A DNA stretch of 32,163 nucleotides from Thecamonas trahens ATCC 50062 (lineage: Eukaryota; Apusozoa; Apusomonadida; Apusomonadidae), in assembly GCF_000142905.1 (NCBI RefSeq), contig NW_013657622.1:154151-186313 (forward strand). Direction: 5' to 3'. This document shows, in pieces, positions 7,724-17,478 of the stretch. The translations under genes and the position numbers were made by a program. The notes under the pieces are model-generated. The model did not search any database, was not told where the DNA came from, and worked only from the letters and a program-made list of their open reading frames with translations. Each line of letters starts with the position of its first letter. The stretch's first letter is position 1.

Positions 7724-10700
7724 ATGCCAGCACTTACCGAGGCATACACAGTGCGGCTAAAGGAGTGTGCCTCTACTGTGTATGCCCAGTACAAGGAGTT
7801 CAAGAGGAGGGCTGCCGAGGCTGTCGAGTCCGGTCAGCCTGCTTCGGATGCGGTGTACGTTGTGATGGACATGGGGGAGGGGAGGAGGAGGAGGGGGGCG
7901 TTGATGGTTGATGGTGGTGGAGGATCATGGTCATGGTGGTGATGGTGTTCGAAGTCATGGTTGTGGTGATGGTGATCGCGATCATGGTTGTGATCGCGAT
8001 CATGGTTGTGGTGATGGTGATCGCGATCATGGCTGTGGTCATGGTGATCGCGATCATGGTTGTGGTGATGGTGATCGCGATCATGGTTGTGGTGATGGTG
8101 ATCGCGATCATGGTTGTGATCGCGATCATGGTTGTGGTGATGGTGATCGCGATCATGGTTGTGGTGATGGTGATCGCAATCATGGTTGTGGTGATGGTGA
8201 TCGCGATCATGGTTATGGTCATGGTGATCGCGATCATGGTTGTGGTGATGGTGATCGCGATCATGGTTGTGGTGATGGTGATCGCGACCATGGTTGTGGT
8301 CATAGTATGGTGGCGTACCCGTGATTGCACACGTGGCTGCACCCATGGGCGATCATGGGCATGTTGATCCGGATCACGCTTAGGCTTGCACTCCCAACTC
8401 ACTTGCGCCCCTCCGCAGTGCCACATCGCTGGTAGAGCCGTTCAAGGACGTAGCCAAGACACTGAATCGCCTTGCGGGAACAAAAGGCGTGCCAGCCAAG
8501 ATCATCAAGGCCCGCTCAAAGGTGGAGAAGGCTATCAACACATTCATTGACGCGCTGACTACCGCCGGCACGCCTGTCATCTTTGGCTCGGAGATCACGG
8601 CGGCTCTGGGCGGCTTCCTCGGCTCGGTCATCGCCCTCGAATCCCTGCCTCCCGAGCCAACGCCAGAGGAGCTTGACACACACGATGGCGTGCTGCGGCA
8701 TGTGGCTGCCTCGGAGATCCTGGCGGCCGCCTTTGAGAGCCTTGCTGCTGCTCCCGACCTCGAACGCAAGTCATTCTCCAGCTCCAACAGGCTGTCGACC
8801 CCTGCCGGCTCGGTCGATCTCGGCGGCTCGTCGGTTGCCGACGCTTCTCTTTGCGACTTTTACTCCACCACTCTTGTCGAGTACGGTCGGGCCCTGCTCG
8901 ACGCCCACCGGACCTCGCTCTCCACGCGGCTGATGGAGTCGTCGCCTGATCTCGCCCGCCCGCTCCTTGCCCGGTTCAGGCTCTCTCCGACGCGCTCGTC
9001 GCCTACCACAGCGGAATGGACGCGTCGACGCCGCTCACTACAGCATGGGCTCCGCTCGCCATTGCCTTTGGCGATCTCGAAGCGGTGCTCGTCACTCTTT
9101 CGACCTCGTCCGAGCTCTGCGCCGCACACGCCCGCAGACTCTCGTCCTCGCTCGCCGCTGTCGCCGACTCGGTTCTCGCTCGGCCTGGGACCCCGTCGCC
9201 GGCGGTCTCGGATGCCGAGCTTGAGCATATGAGCACGCTCTCAACACTCTGCGAGCATGCCCTCGCCGCTGCCCTTCTCAAGCCGGTCACCAAGATGGAC
9301 TCGGCCATCGACTCGATGGGCACAGACATCTCCAAATTGCTTGTCGCCCAGTATGCTTTCAACGCCACGGAGACCAACGAGATCTCCTTTGAGGCCAACG
9401 AGGTCATTACCCTCATCTCAAAGGTTGACGAGCATTGGTGGATCGGCCAAAAGGCTTCTGGCGAGCGCGGCATGTTCCCCTCCGACTACACCGTGTGGTA
9501 CAAGGACGCGCTTGCCGGCCTCGCCGCCGACGACGCCACCTCGGCACCTCTGCCGTCTGTTGGTCCGTCGCCGCGTCTTGCGGCCTCCATCTCTCACTCG
9601 CGTGTCGTCCATCCACCGACCCGCGCCGATCCACACCTGCAGCTTCAGGCTGTCTCGATCGACGGCATCGATGTCGGATCCGGCGGCGAGGCCTTTGCTG
9701 TCCGCCTCATCGAGAGCGACACTAGCTCGGGTGCCCGGCTTGCGGCCTCGCGCCATGACATGATCGACAACGGCGACGGGACGTACGATCTTGATCTGGC
9801 GCCGCTCCTTGGCCACACCAGCTCATCGTACACGGTCGAGGTCCAGCTCGACGGCACAACGCTTGAAGCACCCCACGCAACGGTTGTCCTTGCGCCGACT
9901 GCTCACGAGCTGTCGCCGCGACTCGAGGTTGTCTACTCGCAGATCAAGGATATGGCGACGCGGTTCTACAGCGAAAAGTACAAGGCGCTCAAGAAGGGAA
10001 GCGGGTCGAATCCCAAGACGCGACTGCTCCGCGATCCGGCCCGCGATGTGGCGTCGGTGCTCAACAAGCTCGGCTCGGCCAACGAGTCGCTTGCCAAGCT
10101 TGCCAAGGGCTGGACACGGCTCGACAGCGCTCTGGCTGCCTTTGCCGATGCTGCCGATGCCCTCGCCGCTGACACTGCCTCCGCCAACATTCCGCCGGTG
10201 TACGTACAGGGCGTGGCCGACTTTGCCACCTCGGTCCGCGCTGCGTACACCAACCTGACCGCTGCCAATAGCGCCATGTTTGCCTCGAACGCTATCCCGC
10301 CGCTGCCGCTACAGGAGACCCATATGGAGGCCATGCTCTCGCTCGGGCGGCTGCTGCTCTCGATGGACGTCTCGCCGCTGCCGCGACCCGGTGAGAGCGC
10401 GCCGCGGCCGACGACCGAGCTCTCGCTGGCGATCCTTGACGCCTATCGCCACCTTGCTGACGTGGCGCGGGCGTTCCGCGGCGAGCTTGACGTCCACGGC
10501 GCGGCAGCAAGCGCTGCGTCAGACACGCTGGCCGAGGTGGTCAAGCGGCTGCGGGCGTGTGCCGCCAACTGCGCGCCCATTGCTTCAACTGACGGCAAGC
10601 CTGCAGCTGTTGCCTCAGCTTGGCCTGCCCTGGAGCACACCGTCACCGCCCTCGTTGACGCCGTGGATGCCGAGCCGCTGCTTGCCGACTACGCCGCGCC

Positions 10701-13700
10701 GGTCCGCGCCGCCTGGCACCGGCTCTCGGCCTCGTTTGGCGTCTATCACGCTGCAGCAGGCAGCGCTCCGCCACCCGAGGCCGTGCAGGCTGAACATGCC
10801 GCCGCCCTTACCTCGTGGGCTGACGTCCTTGTCTCAGCCGACCTTCCGGCATGGACGTCAGCTCTCGCACCGCCGGCCAGCGATCACGATGACGACGACC
10901 ACGGCGACAACGGCGCTGCCGATAGCGAGACGCCGCCTGCGGCCGAGGGTCATCCGGAGGTCCAGGTGCCTACGTCAATGGCAGAGCCCGTCAAGGGTGG
11001 CGATGACGAGGTGTTCAACGAGGCGCTGCCGTTTCTTGCGGTGGCGTACGAGGCGCTTGACGACGTGGCACTCGATGTGTACTCGCAGTACAAGGCGGCC
11101 AAGTCGTACGCGGACGACGCCGAGTCGGGCATTGACACCGAGGCGCTGGCGTTGGTCATCGGACCCATCCGCGAAGCGGCGTCGGTAACGCGCAAGTGCC
11201 TCAAAAAGTCAGCCGGCTCGTTCACCAAGCTTGAGCGCAAGTGGCCGCAGGCCGAGTCGGCGTACCTCGACCTCATTGACGCCATGCACGAGCTCGGAAC
11301 CGGCTCGCTCCCGCAGATGGCCAACATGCTGCAGGCGGCGCTTGATCGGCTGGCGACGTCGGTGATGGACGTCACGTCGCGGCCGAGCTCGCTGGCCGAA
11401 CAGCAGCGACACGCCCAGCTTCTCGAGGCGTTCGGCTCGTCGCTCTCCGAGTCTGCGGCAGGTGTGGTGGACCAGGTGTGCGCTGCGGTGCTGACGCCGA
11501 GGCACGGCGTGCCAGCGTCGTCGCCGGCAGAGTCACCACAGCCAGAGGCTCTGGCCGCGAGCACCGGCCTGCCGCCACCACCGCCACCGCTCACGACCGC
11601 GCCTGCAGCAGAGGCTGTTGTGGTGACAGCGGTGACAGTCGAGACGGACGAGGCAGATGGTGCGCCTAGCGTTTCCGGCGGGGCACTGCCACCGCCGCCA
11701 CCGCCAATGGCCGCCACCGATCCGGCCGATGGTCGCGATGGCGCTGGTGGCCAGAGTGCCGACGACGGCGATGGCATCCTGAGTGACGACCTCGATGACT
11801 TACTCGGTGACATCGAGATTGGGACCGAGGAGGAGGCTGCGCTGGCGGCGGAAGACTTTGATGCTCTGGTCAATGGCAACATCCAGCTGAGCGAAGATGC
11901 GGAAGAGGTTGCGGGGATCAGGACGGACGGCAAGAGCGGCGACGAGCTCGGCCTGCTGCTGGAGACTGGAGACGAGCTGGGTCTCCTCGAGTCTGATGGG
12001 ATTCTGGAGTTTGGTCTCAGCACCGGCGGCGGAAGCGACGACGTCGTGCTTGTGTCGGACGCCGTGCTCGACGAGCTCTCGCAGCTTGATGGGATGGACG
12101 CAGCCGGGCTTGATGCGCAAATTCGGCTGCTGGAGTACAAGCCGCCGTCTGAAGTCCAGACATTGTTCCCAGAGGAGGACGACTACTTTGCGACAACGCA
12201 GCTGCCTTTCTATGCGGCGCGGGCGTTGCTCTTCCTCCGGCACAATGACGAGTGGCGAGTGCTTCTGCGGCACGTGGCGCATACCCGGGCCTTTGTGCTC
12301 TTCCTCAAGTTTGTTGTGGGTGTGCCTGTGCCTGTGATGGGCCGGCTGGTGATGCGCGGCGACGTGCCTGTTGACTTTGTGATGTTTGAGCTTGGACGAG
12401 CGATGTCAAACGGCGAGCTGAAGCTGCTTGCCGGCTCGACGTTGGAGGAGATCTTTGCGGCGTATGTGCGGGCGTCGCCAGAGCACAGCGACCCGCTGGG
12501 GCGACCAAGGCTTGCCGTCAAGTGCGCACGGAGCTTTTGGCGGCGGGCGCGAGCTGTAGTGGCGGGACGGGCAGCATCGCTGCTGCGCAGCCGCGGCGAC
12601 GGGCGCGACGCGAACCACGCAACGTCGTGGGCGTTGCCGCGGCCGGTCCGCGAGATCCACGGACATGCGAGCGAACAGGCGCGACAGAGACTGGCGGAGA
12701 CGGAGCGCGAGCGTGTGGTGCTCCAGGAGAGCGTGGCGGGCCGGACGATGGCGACAGAGTCTGAGGCATCGTTTGCGGCGTCGCAGTCTGCGCTAGATCC
12801 TGTCCACGACGCCGAGGCCAAGCGCGGGCTGGCGGGTGCCCTGGCGTCTGTCCGTCGGGAGACCGGGTTTGCGGGCAAGGTGCGGACGATTGACAACGAG
12901 TTTGGCGAGCCGCTGCCGTCGCTTGTGCAGCCGTCGAGCGAAACGTTGCTCCACCTGCTACAGGTGCCCAGCGAGGAAGTGGAGGAGGCCGCGCTGGAGC
13001 GGATGGTGGCGACAAAGCCGAGCGGCGTCGAGGCGGATGCGGCTGAGGCTGCTGATGGCATGCAGTGGTTCCCAGTGAGCAAGGCGCTAGAGCTCCTCGA
13101 GCTGCGGGGCAAGACGGCGGCGGACGATCTTGAGTCGCTGATGCTGGCGGACTCGCTTATCTCGTCGCTGGATAGCGATGCGGTTGTGGCGGCGCTCCCG
13201 TCGTCGCCGGAGCTGCTTTCGTTTACGGTCCGCGGGATGGCTGCAGTGGCGGCCGAGTTTGCAAACGCTGTGGGGAGCGGGAAGTACCTGTACGGAACGT
13301 GTTTCAAGTACACACTGGAGGCGCTGGGTACTGCGCCGCGTGCGGAGGTCTCGCGGAGCGAGCTTGTAGGAGGTGACGAGAGCGAGTCTGTCATTTCTGG
13401 CGGCGACGGGCTCACGCGGCGGTTTGCGGTGAGCGTGAGCTGGTCGCCGGCCAAGTCGACGTCGAAGCTTGTGCTGCAGCGGGTGAGCGATGGGCGACTG
13501 TTTGGGTGCGGGGCGCGGCTTGTGGGTCGCGAGCTTGTGCGGCTGAGCGGGGCGGGCGCGTCGCCGCATGCGCCGCTGAAGCTGATGGCGCTTGCGCTGG
13601 TCACGCTCGCGATGGACTACCGGTTTCTGGTGTGGCGCGGGTCTGCTGCACGGACGGCGGCGATGCCGCATCACCCGCCAAACACATTGCCATGGAGTGA

Positions 13701-14043
13701 GGGCCGGAGCGCGAGCGACGCGCACAAGGTGCTTAAGGGCGGGCTCGGGCGGTGGATCAAGTTGCAGGCGGCGATGCACTTTGGGGCTGCGGCGCCGGTG
13801 GCACCGCCTCGGCTCGGCCTGGTCCAGGCGCAGGCAGCGCGGGCGGCACGCAAGGCGCGGGCGGCGCTGCGGCGCAAGGCTGTCCGCAGACGCAAGACCA
13901 AGTGGCACAAGTACTGGCAGCACAGCGGGATCGAGCCGCGAGCGGATGCCAACCTCGATGCGCTGGACGAGGCGCTCGGCGGCGAGGGCGGCGACGAGTC
14001 GAGCCTGGATGACTCTGAGCTTGCCGATGATGAGTGGGAGTAA
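7724..14043 (+). CDS. giant scaffold-like protein: triple helical module, SH3, filamin-like repeat
   Basis: About 1918 aa, function unknown. Exon 1 is 7724-7854 (MPALTEAYTVRLKECASTVY...). Exon 2 starts at 8419 in phase 2. The frame changes near 8970-8972 (CCC); one more C gives ...LLAPVQALSDALVAYHSG. A short intron of length 2 mod 3 is the alternative. Domains in order: helical module A (7724-9300); SH3 (about 9337-9500; ALYDF-like AQYAF, WW, PSDY); filamin-type beta repeat (about 9630-9895; DNGDGTYDLDL); helical module B (9910-10800); helical module C (11011-11500); Pro-rich PPPPPP stretches (11570-11710); acidic linker; then an unfamiliar folded region (12130-13100) and another (13130-13660) before a basic-acidic tail. 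The three modules share the order VYxQYKxxK, then a helix near xxPxxDVAxxLxKL. BAR-like folding is possible but unproven. SH3, filamin and polyproline parts suggest a cytoskeletal or membrane adaptor. Confidence 0.8.
7855..8418 (+). other. intron 1 of gene 4
   Basis: Donor GTACGT at 7855, acceptor CTCCGCAG ending at 8418, phase 2, 564 bp. The join yields ...QPASDAVATSLVEPFKD, which fits repeat modules B and C of the same protein. Most of the intron is a minisatellite. Confidence 0.85.
7927..8312. repeat. 27-bp minisatellite with GATCGCGATC palindrome
   Basis: About 13 to 15 imperfect copies built from GATCGCGATC + ATGGTTGTG + GTGATGGT, full unit near 27 bp, with shorter units missing the GTGATGGT part. 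The palindrome GATCGCGATC recurs in nearly every copy. It lies in intron 1 of gene 4. Reading it as protein gives His/Asn/Asp-rich or Val/Ile/Met-rich nonsense in several frames. Confidence 0.9.
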
Positions 14044-14100
14044 AGCAGAGGGCAGCCAGGCAGGCCAAGTTTACCGCTCGAGCAATGCGTGTGCTCTGCA
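14044..14100. other. 57-bp spacer between convergent genes 4 and 5
   Basis: The stop codons of the facing genes are only 57 bp apart. No distinct terminator or AATAAA is seen, so the 3' UTRs must overlap. Confidence 0.7.
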
Positions 14101-14676
14101 TCAGTTTGCCACGTGATCAAAGTAGGCGTCGCAGCCAGATGCGCATGCGCGAGCGCACTTGTGCGGCTCTGTGGAGCCGCGGAGCTCTTCGGAGACGTCA
14201 CAGGAGACGGAGCAGACTTCGTAGCAGCCCTCGCGCATGGCGTGGATGATCTTGTTCATCTGGGCCTGAATGGCATCTGTCTCTTCCCCATTGTACACGA
14301 TGGCATCGTTGTCAGGCGAGGCGATGTCGAGGACGGCCTTGAGCGAGTCCTCGGTCATGTACGACGACGGCCGTGCGGCGAGAGTGCAGCCTGCCATACA
14401 GGCGACCTTGAATTGTGCCATCTTCTCGTAGTGCTTGCCCTTGCCCCGCGCGCCTCGCATCAGCCGTTGCATGTATCTGTGATGAGGCGGTGTGAGTGTG
14501 AGTGTGAGTGTGAGTGTGAGTGTGAGTGTGAGTGTGAGTGTGAGTGTGAGTGTGATGAGTGCGGTGATGGTGATGGTGGTGGGTGGTGGTGGTCCGTACC
14601 GAGAGGGATTGCAGGTGAGGGCACATTGCTCACGCAGCAGAGCAGCAGCAATGTTATGGTCGAGCTCAGTAGCCAT
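14101..14676 (-). CDS. small CX3C cysteine protein, FAM136/DUF842-like
   Basis: Exon 1 is 14676-14600 and exon 2 is 14476-14101, joined in phase 2, giving 150 aa. Ten cysteines all sit in CX3C spacing: 18/22, 52/56, 110/114/118 and 133/137/141, on predicted helices, with no signal peptide or TM. This pattern, with a YMQRLM segment after the first pair and a final CxxxC followed by an acidic/aromatic stretch, resembles FAM136A (DUF842). It also recalls the twin-CX3C proteins of the mitochondrial intermembrane space. If so, the cysteines would form disulfides after Mia40-type import; this is inference. It shares a divergent promoter with gene 6. The alternative is an unrelated CX3C protein. Confidence 0.7.
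   Translation of the reverse strand: MATELDHNIAAALLREQCALTCNPSRYGPPPPTTITITALITLTLTLTLTLTLTLTLTLTLTPPHHRYMQRLMRGARGKGKHYEKMAQFKVACMAGCTLAARPSSYMTEDSLKAVLDIASPDNDAIVYNGEETDAIQAQMNKIIHAMREGCYEVCSVSCDVSEELRGSTEPHKCARACASGCDAYFDHVAN
14477..14599 (-). other. intron of the CX3C gene with (GTGTGA)n
   Basis: On the minus strand the donor is GTACGG (first base 14599) and the acceptor CATCACAG (last base 14477), 123 bp, phase 2. Half of it is a hexamer microsatellite, GTGTGA on the plus strand (14490-14554, about 11 copies). The join yields ...CNPSRYMQRLMRG. Confidence 0.85.
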
Positions 14677-15127
14677 GGCAGTATGTCAGAGGAGTGTGTG
14701 GCCTTGGCCTTGGTTTTGTTCTCTGTCAAAGTGGTTGAAATGGAATGTCAGGCAAGCGAACAGTGCCGCCGCGGGCAGGAGGCTGCCGTTGGCCAGGCGG
14801 CTGCTCGTGGCTGGCGTCGGATAGCACCTGCGCGTGCTTGGGGGTCGGCGGTCCGATTGCGTCTGCGCAGAAGATGGGTAGCACAATCTGCACGTATGTG
14901 CCCTGGTCCGATTGCGTCTGCGCAGAAGATGGGTAGCACAATCTGCACGTATGTGCCCTGGTCCGATTGCGTCTGCGCAGAAATCTCATTCCAAGCCACG
15001 CCCCACCTCCAGCGAACAACGGCAGAACCCTCTCCCCTTTCCACCCTCTCCACACCATTTCCTTCCACTGCACTCCCACCACTCTCCCCCCCTCCCCTCC
15101 CCCTCCCCCTCCCCCCTCCCATCTGCA
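14677..15127. promoter_or_regulatory. divergent promoter region of genes 5 and 6
   Basis: 451 bp between opposite start codons. It contains the 55-bp tandem repeat (14850-14982) and a CT/CCCTCC-rich tract (15027-15120) just before the gene 6 ATG. I see no TATA box or other gene. Confidence 0.6.
14850..14982. repeat. 55-bp tandem repeat, 2.4 copies
   Basis: Near-identical copies start at 14850 (GGTCCGATTG...), 14905 and 14960, the last ending after CTGCGCAGAA. Each unit contains TCTGCGCAGA, a perfect 10-bp palindrome. It is the only such unit in the window and sits mid-promoter between genes 5 and 6. Confidence 0.9.
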
Positions 15128-17224
15128 ATGGTGTTCGGGTATGTCCCCCTTTCTCCCCCCTCCCCCTCCCCCTTCTCCCCCCTATCCTCCCCTTCCCCCT
15201 CCCCTGTCCCCACTCACACCCGCATTGCTCCCCCCCCCCCCCCCCGTCCCCACTACAGACGCAAGAAGAAGAAGCAGAGCCAGAAGAAGAAGAAGAAGAA
15301 CAAGAGGAGGAGGAGCAAGGGAAGTTCATCGAGCTCATCGTATGGATCTGGATCTGGATCTGTTCCACCGCCTGCGGCTGATCCCTTGGCTTTGAGGTAT
15401 GCTCGTGGTTCGCTCGTCCTCAAGCGCATTCTCTCAAAGCAGCAGTATGGCATTGATGATCAAGCGCTGGTGCTTGAGGAGATGGACTCGGAGGAGGAGT
15501 ACTCGTCATCGAGTGGTGGCAAGGGCAAGAAGAGCAAGAAGAGCAAGAAGAGCAAGAAGGGCAAGAAGGGCAAGGGCCACCACGACAAGATCGGTAACTT
15601 TGCCAAGGCCAACCGCAAGGTCAACCTGAGACTACTCCCACGGGAAGATGCCGTGTGTCATGCTGTGGTGGAGACCTTCAAGTCCTCGCTTCCCTCGATT
15701 CGGGTCGATGCTGTGGTGGATGTCGACTCGCCGGCGGTGAGGAAGTTTGCTCGGGCAAAGGACAAAGTGGCGAAGAAGCGCCCGCTCCTCGCCCGCAACA
15801 ACCTCATTGTCCGCAGACTCTTCTTTGGTGCCAGGCCTGCCTGCCGCTTCTCGCTCGGCGGTGAGCTCGAGCTTTGCTCGCTCACGGGCTGCCAGCTCTG
15901 CGCCGTTCTTCGCGGCAACGGCTACCCAGTGTCTGCCATCGAGGCACCGGTCGGCGTCGAGGCGTCTGGCAGCAGCTCCGCTTCCGACGACGGCCACACT
16001 GGCATTATCTTTTCCACTACCGCCGAGGACGCCGCCCGCATGGCTGCCGCTGATGCGTCGGTGCTGGGCAAGACCGGGCGTGTGGCGGTTGTCTCATGCC
16101 TCGTTGTCGTCGGCGAGTCCAAGAGCGTGTGGTCCGCAGACGAGGTCGACTCCGTCCCGCCAAAGGGCTTTGACTCGGTGACACAAGAGCCTGCCGACGC
16201 CGAGCACTTTGCAGGCAGCTACACGGTGCAGCGAGTGGTTGTCGGCTCTGCCGATGCGGCCATGCCTGTCCAAGTCGTTGTCTTTGGCGGCCAGCACGGT
16301 CTCGAGCTGTGTGCGGCGTGCGGGCGGTCGTGCGCCATCCTCGAGACCCAAGACGCAGTCGTCAGTGGCGAGTACGGCAAGTTCTGCTCGGCCGATTGCG
16401 AGGCGAGCTTGGTGGCCATGATCGACACCGTCGAGGCCCGCATGACCCAGACCGACACCAAGCTCAAAGTCCCTGCCCACTGGTCGGTGACGACGGCGGT
16501 CAAGGGCTCCGACTCGAGCTCGGCATCCGAGTCCGAGGAGAACGACTGCGACCTCATCGACGTCGCCGGCTCGGTCGAGGCCGCAGTCCTCTACAAGAAG
16601 CTCTCCGAGACGCTCGAGGGCGTCACGTTCCAGGGCATCTACCGGATCCAGTCGCCGCACCTCCACGCCATGTACCGGCGCCAGCTCAAGACGATGACCA
16701 AGACTGCCGCCGACGGCGACGTCGACGAGCTGCTCCTCTTCTCGGGCTGCCACGGCCTCGCGCCCGACGAGATCTACAACTCGCTTGACGGCTTTGACTT
16801 TAAGCTCGTCTCGGGCGACCTCGGGCGCGCCTGGCACTTTGGTCCGGCCTCGTTTGCAGACAGGGCCGCCATGCGTGAGGCCAACGGCTTCCGCACCATC
16901 CTCGTAGCCAAGGTCGCGCTTGGTGCCTGCGGCGACGTCACAGTCGACCCGTACCGCAAGCTCCCGCCGCTGATGGAGAACCCGGACGTGGTCGGCGAGG
17001 CCAAGGTCAAGTCCAAGGGCTCCAGCTCCAAGAAGGGCAAAGCCAAAAAGTCCAAGAAGGGCAAGACCGTCAAGCGCCGCTACGACACCATCACTGCCGC
17101 CGTCGGTGAGGAGAAGCTCTACGCCATGTTCACCAACAAGAACGCGTACCCGGCGTATGTCATCACCTACACCGCCCCCGACAACGACAAATACGCCCCG
17201 AACTCCATCCAATCCGACTGGTAG
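15128..17224 (+). CDS. protein with two degenerate PARP-like domains
   Basis: Exon 1 is only 11 nt (15128-15138, ATG GTG TTC GG). Exon 2 (15259-17224) continues in phase 2, giving MVFGRKKKKQ... and 658 aa. A Lys-rich head and a KSKKSKK cluster (about residues 90-115) suggest nuclear or nucleolar location. Domain 1 (about residues 176-348) follows the PARP-like fold found in fungal and plant proteins: LFFGARPAC, CSLTGCQLCAVL, GIIFSTTAEDAARM, then VVVGES and PPKGFDSV. A putative zinc cluster follows (CAACGRSC ... FCSADC). Domain 2 (about residues 442-650) shows LLLFSGC, GFDFKL, GRAWHFGPASF and YPAYVITY. In both domains the His-Tyr-Glu catalytic positions appear replaced (His by F or S, Tyr by I or H, Glu by Q or A). 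NAD-dependent transfer is therefore doubtful and a reader/scaffold role is possible. Confidence 0.75.
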   Translation: MVFGYVPLSPPSPSPFSPLSSPSPSPVPTHTRIAPPPPPRPHYRRKKKKQSQKKKKKNKRRRSKGSSSSSSYGSGSGSVPPPAADPLALRYARGSLVLKRILSKQQYGIDDQALVLEEMDSEEEYSSSSGGKGKKSKKSKKSKKGKKGKGHHDKIGNFAKANRKVNLRLLPREDAVCHAVVETFKSSLPSIRVDAVVDVDSPAVRKFARAKDKVAKKRPLLARNNLIVRRLFFGARPACRFSLGGELELCSLTGCQLCAVLRGNGYPVSAIEAPVGVEASGSSSASDDGHTGIIFSTTAEDAARMAAADASVLGKTGRVAVVSCLVVVGESKSVWSADEVDSVPPKGFDSVTQEPADAEHFAGSYTVQRVVVGSADAAMPVQVVVFGGQHGLELCAACGRSCAILETQDAVVSGEYGKFCSADCEASLVAMIDTVEARMTQTDTKLKVPAHWSVTTAVKGSDSSSASESEENDCDLIDVAGSVEAAVLYKKLSETLEGVTFQGIYRIQSPHLHAMYRRQLKTMTKTAADGDVDELLLFSGCHGLAPDEIYNSLDGFDFKLVSGDLGRAWHFGPASFADRAAMREANGFRTILVAKVALGACGDVTVDPYRKLPPLMENPDVVGEAKVKSKGSSSKKGKAKKSKKGKTVKRRYDTITAAVGEEKLYAMFTNKNAYPAYVITYTAPDNDKYAPNSIQSDW
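15139..15258 (+). other. intron 1 of gene 6
   Basis: Strong donor GTATGT at 15139 and acceptor CACTACAG ending at 15258, 120 bp, phase 2. Almost pure pyrimidine, including C16 at 15230-15245. Confidence 0.85.
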
Positions 17225-17478
17225 TACAGGTAGATCAGCTCGCCCGCGACCCCCTCCCCCCACATAAACCAAGATTGCAGCCGAGATCGCCGTCCGCACT
17301 CCAGCTTACGCCTCAACGCCCACTGATCCTCACCCATGCCGCCTGCCCGCCCACCCACCCAACCACCAGCCGGCCCGTCCGTCCGTCGCCCGTCCGTCCG
17401 TCGCCCGTCCGTCCGTCGCCCGTCCGGCGGCTCAACTCCCATGCCCCACGCCACCCAACCACCCACCACCCCTCTCTC
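17225..17478. other. spacer between genes 6 and 7 with 15-bp repeat
   Basis: C-rich spacer holding 3.5 copies of CCCGTCCGTCCGTCG (17374-17427). No gene is seen. It probably contains the 3' UTR of gene 6 and the promoter of gene 7. Confidence 0.65.

Noticed and set aside
7834-8346. His/Asn/Asp-rich ORF and Val/Ile/Met-rich ORF
   Set aside because: They lie in the intron of gene 4 and are products of the 27-bp repeat. The flanking exons join in phase 2 without them.
10950-13604. Large Ser-rich minus-strand ORFs antisense to gene 4
   Set aside because: Typical GC-rich shadow ORFs with Ser/Arg/Pro composition. The plus strand has SH3, filamin and repeated modules.
14138-14151. GCGCATGCGC, an NRF-1-like motif
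   Set aside because: It lies inside the coding end of the CX3C gene, far from any start. Likely chance in GC-rich DNA.
16094-17299. 401-aa minus-strand ORF opposite the PARP-like gene
   Set aside because: Shadow of GC-rich coding DNA (Gly/Val/Asp-Leu-rich) with no motif. The plus-strand frame has recognisable PARP-like motifs.
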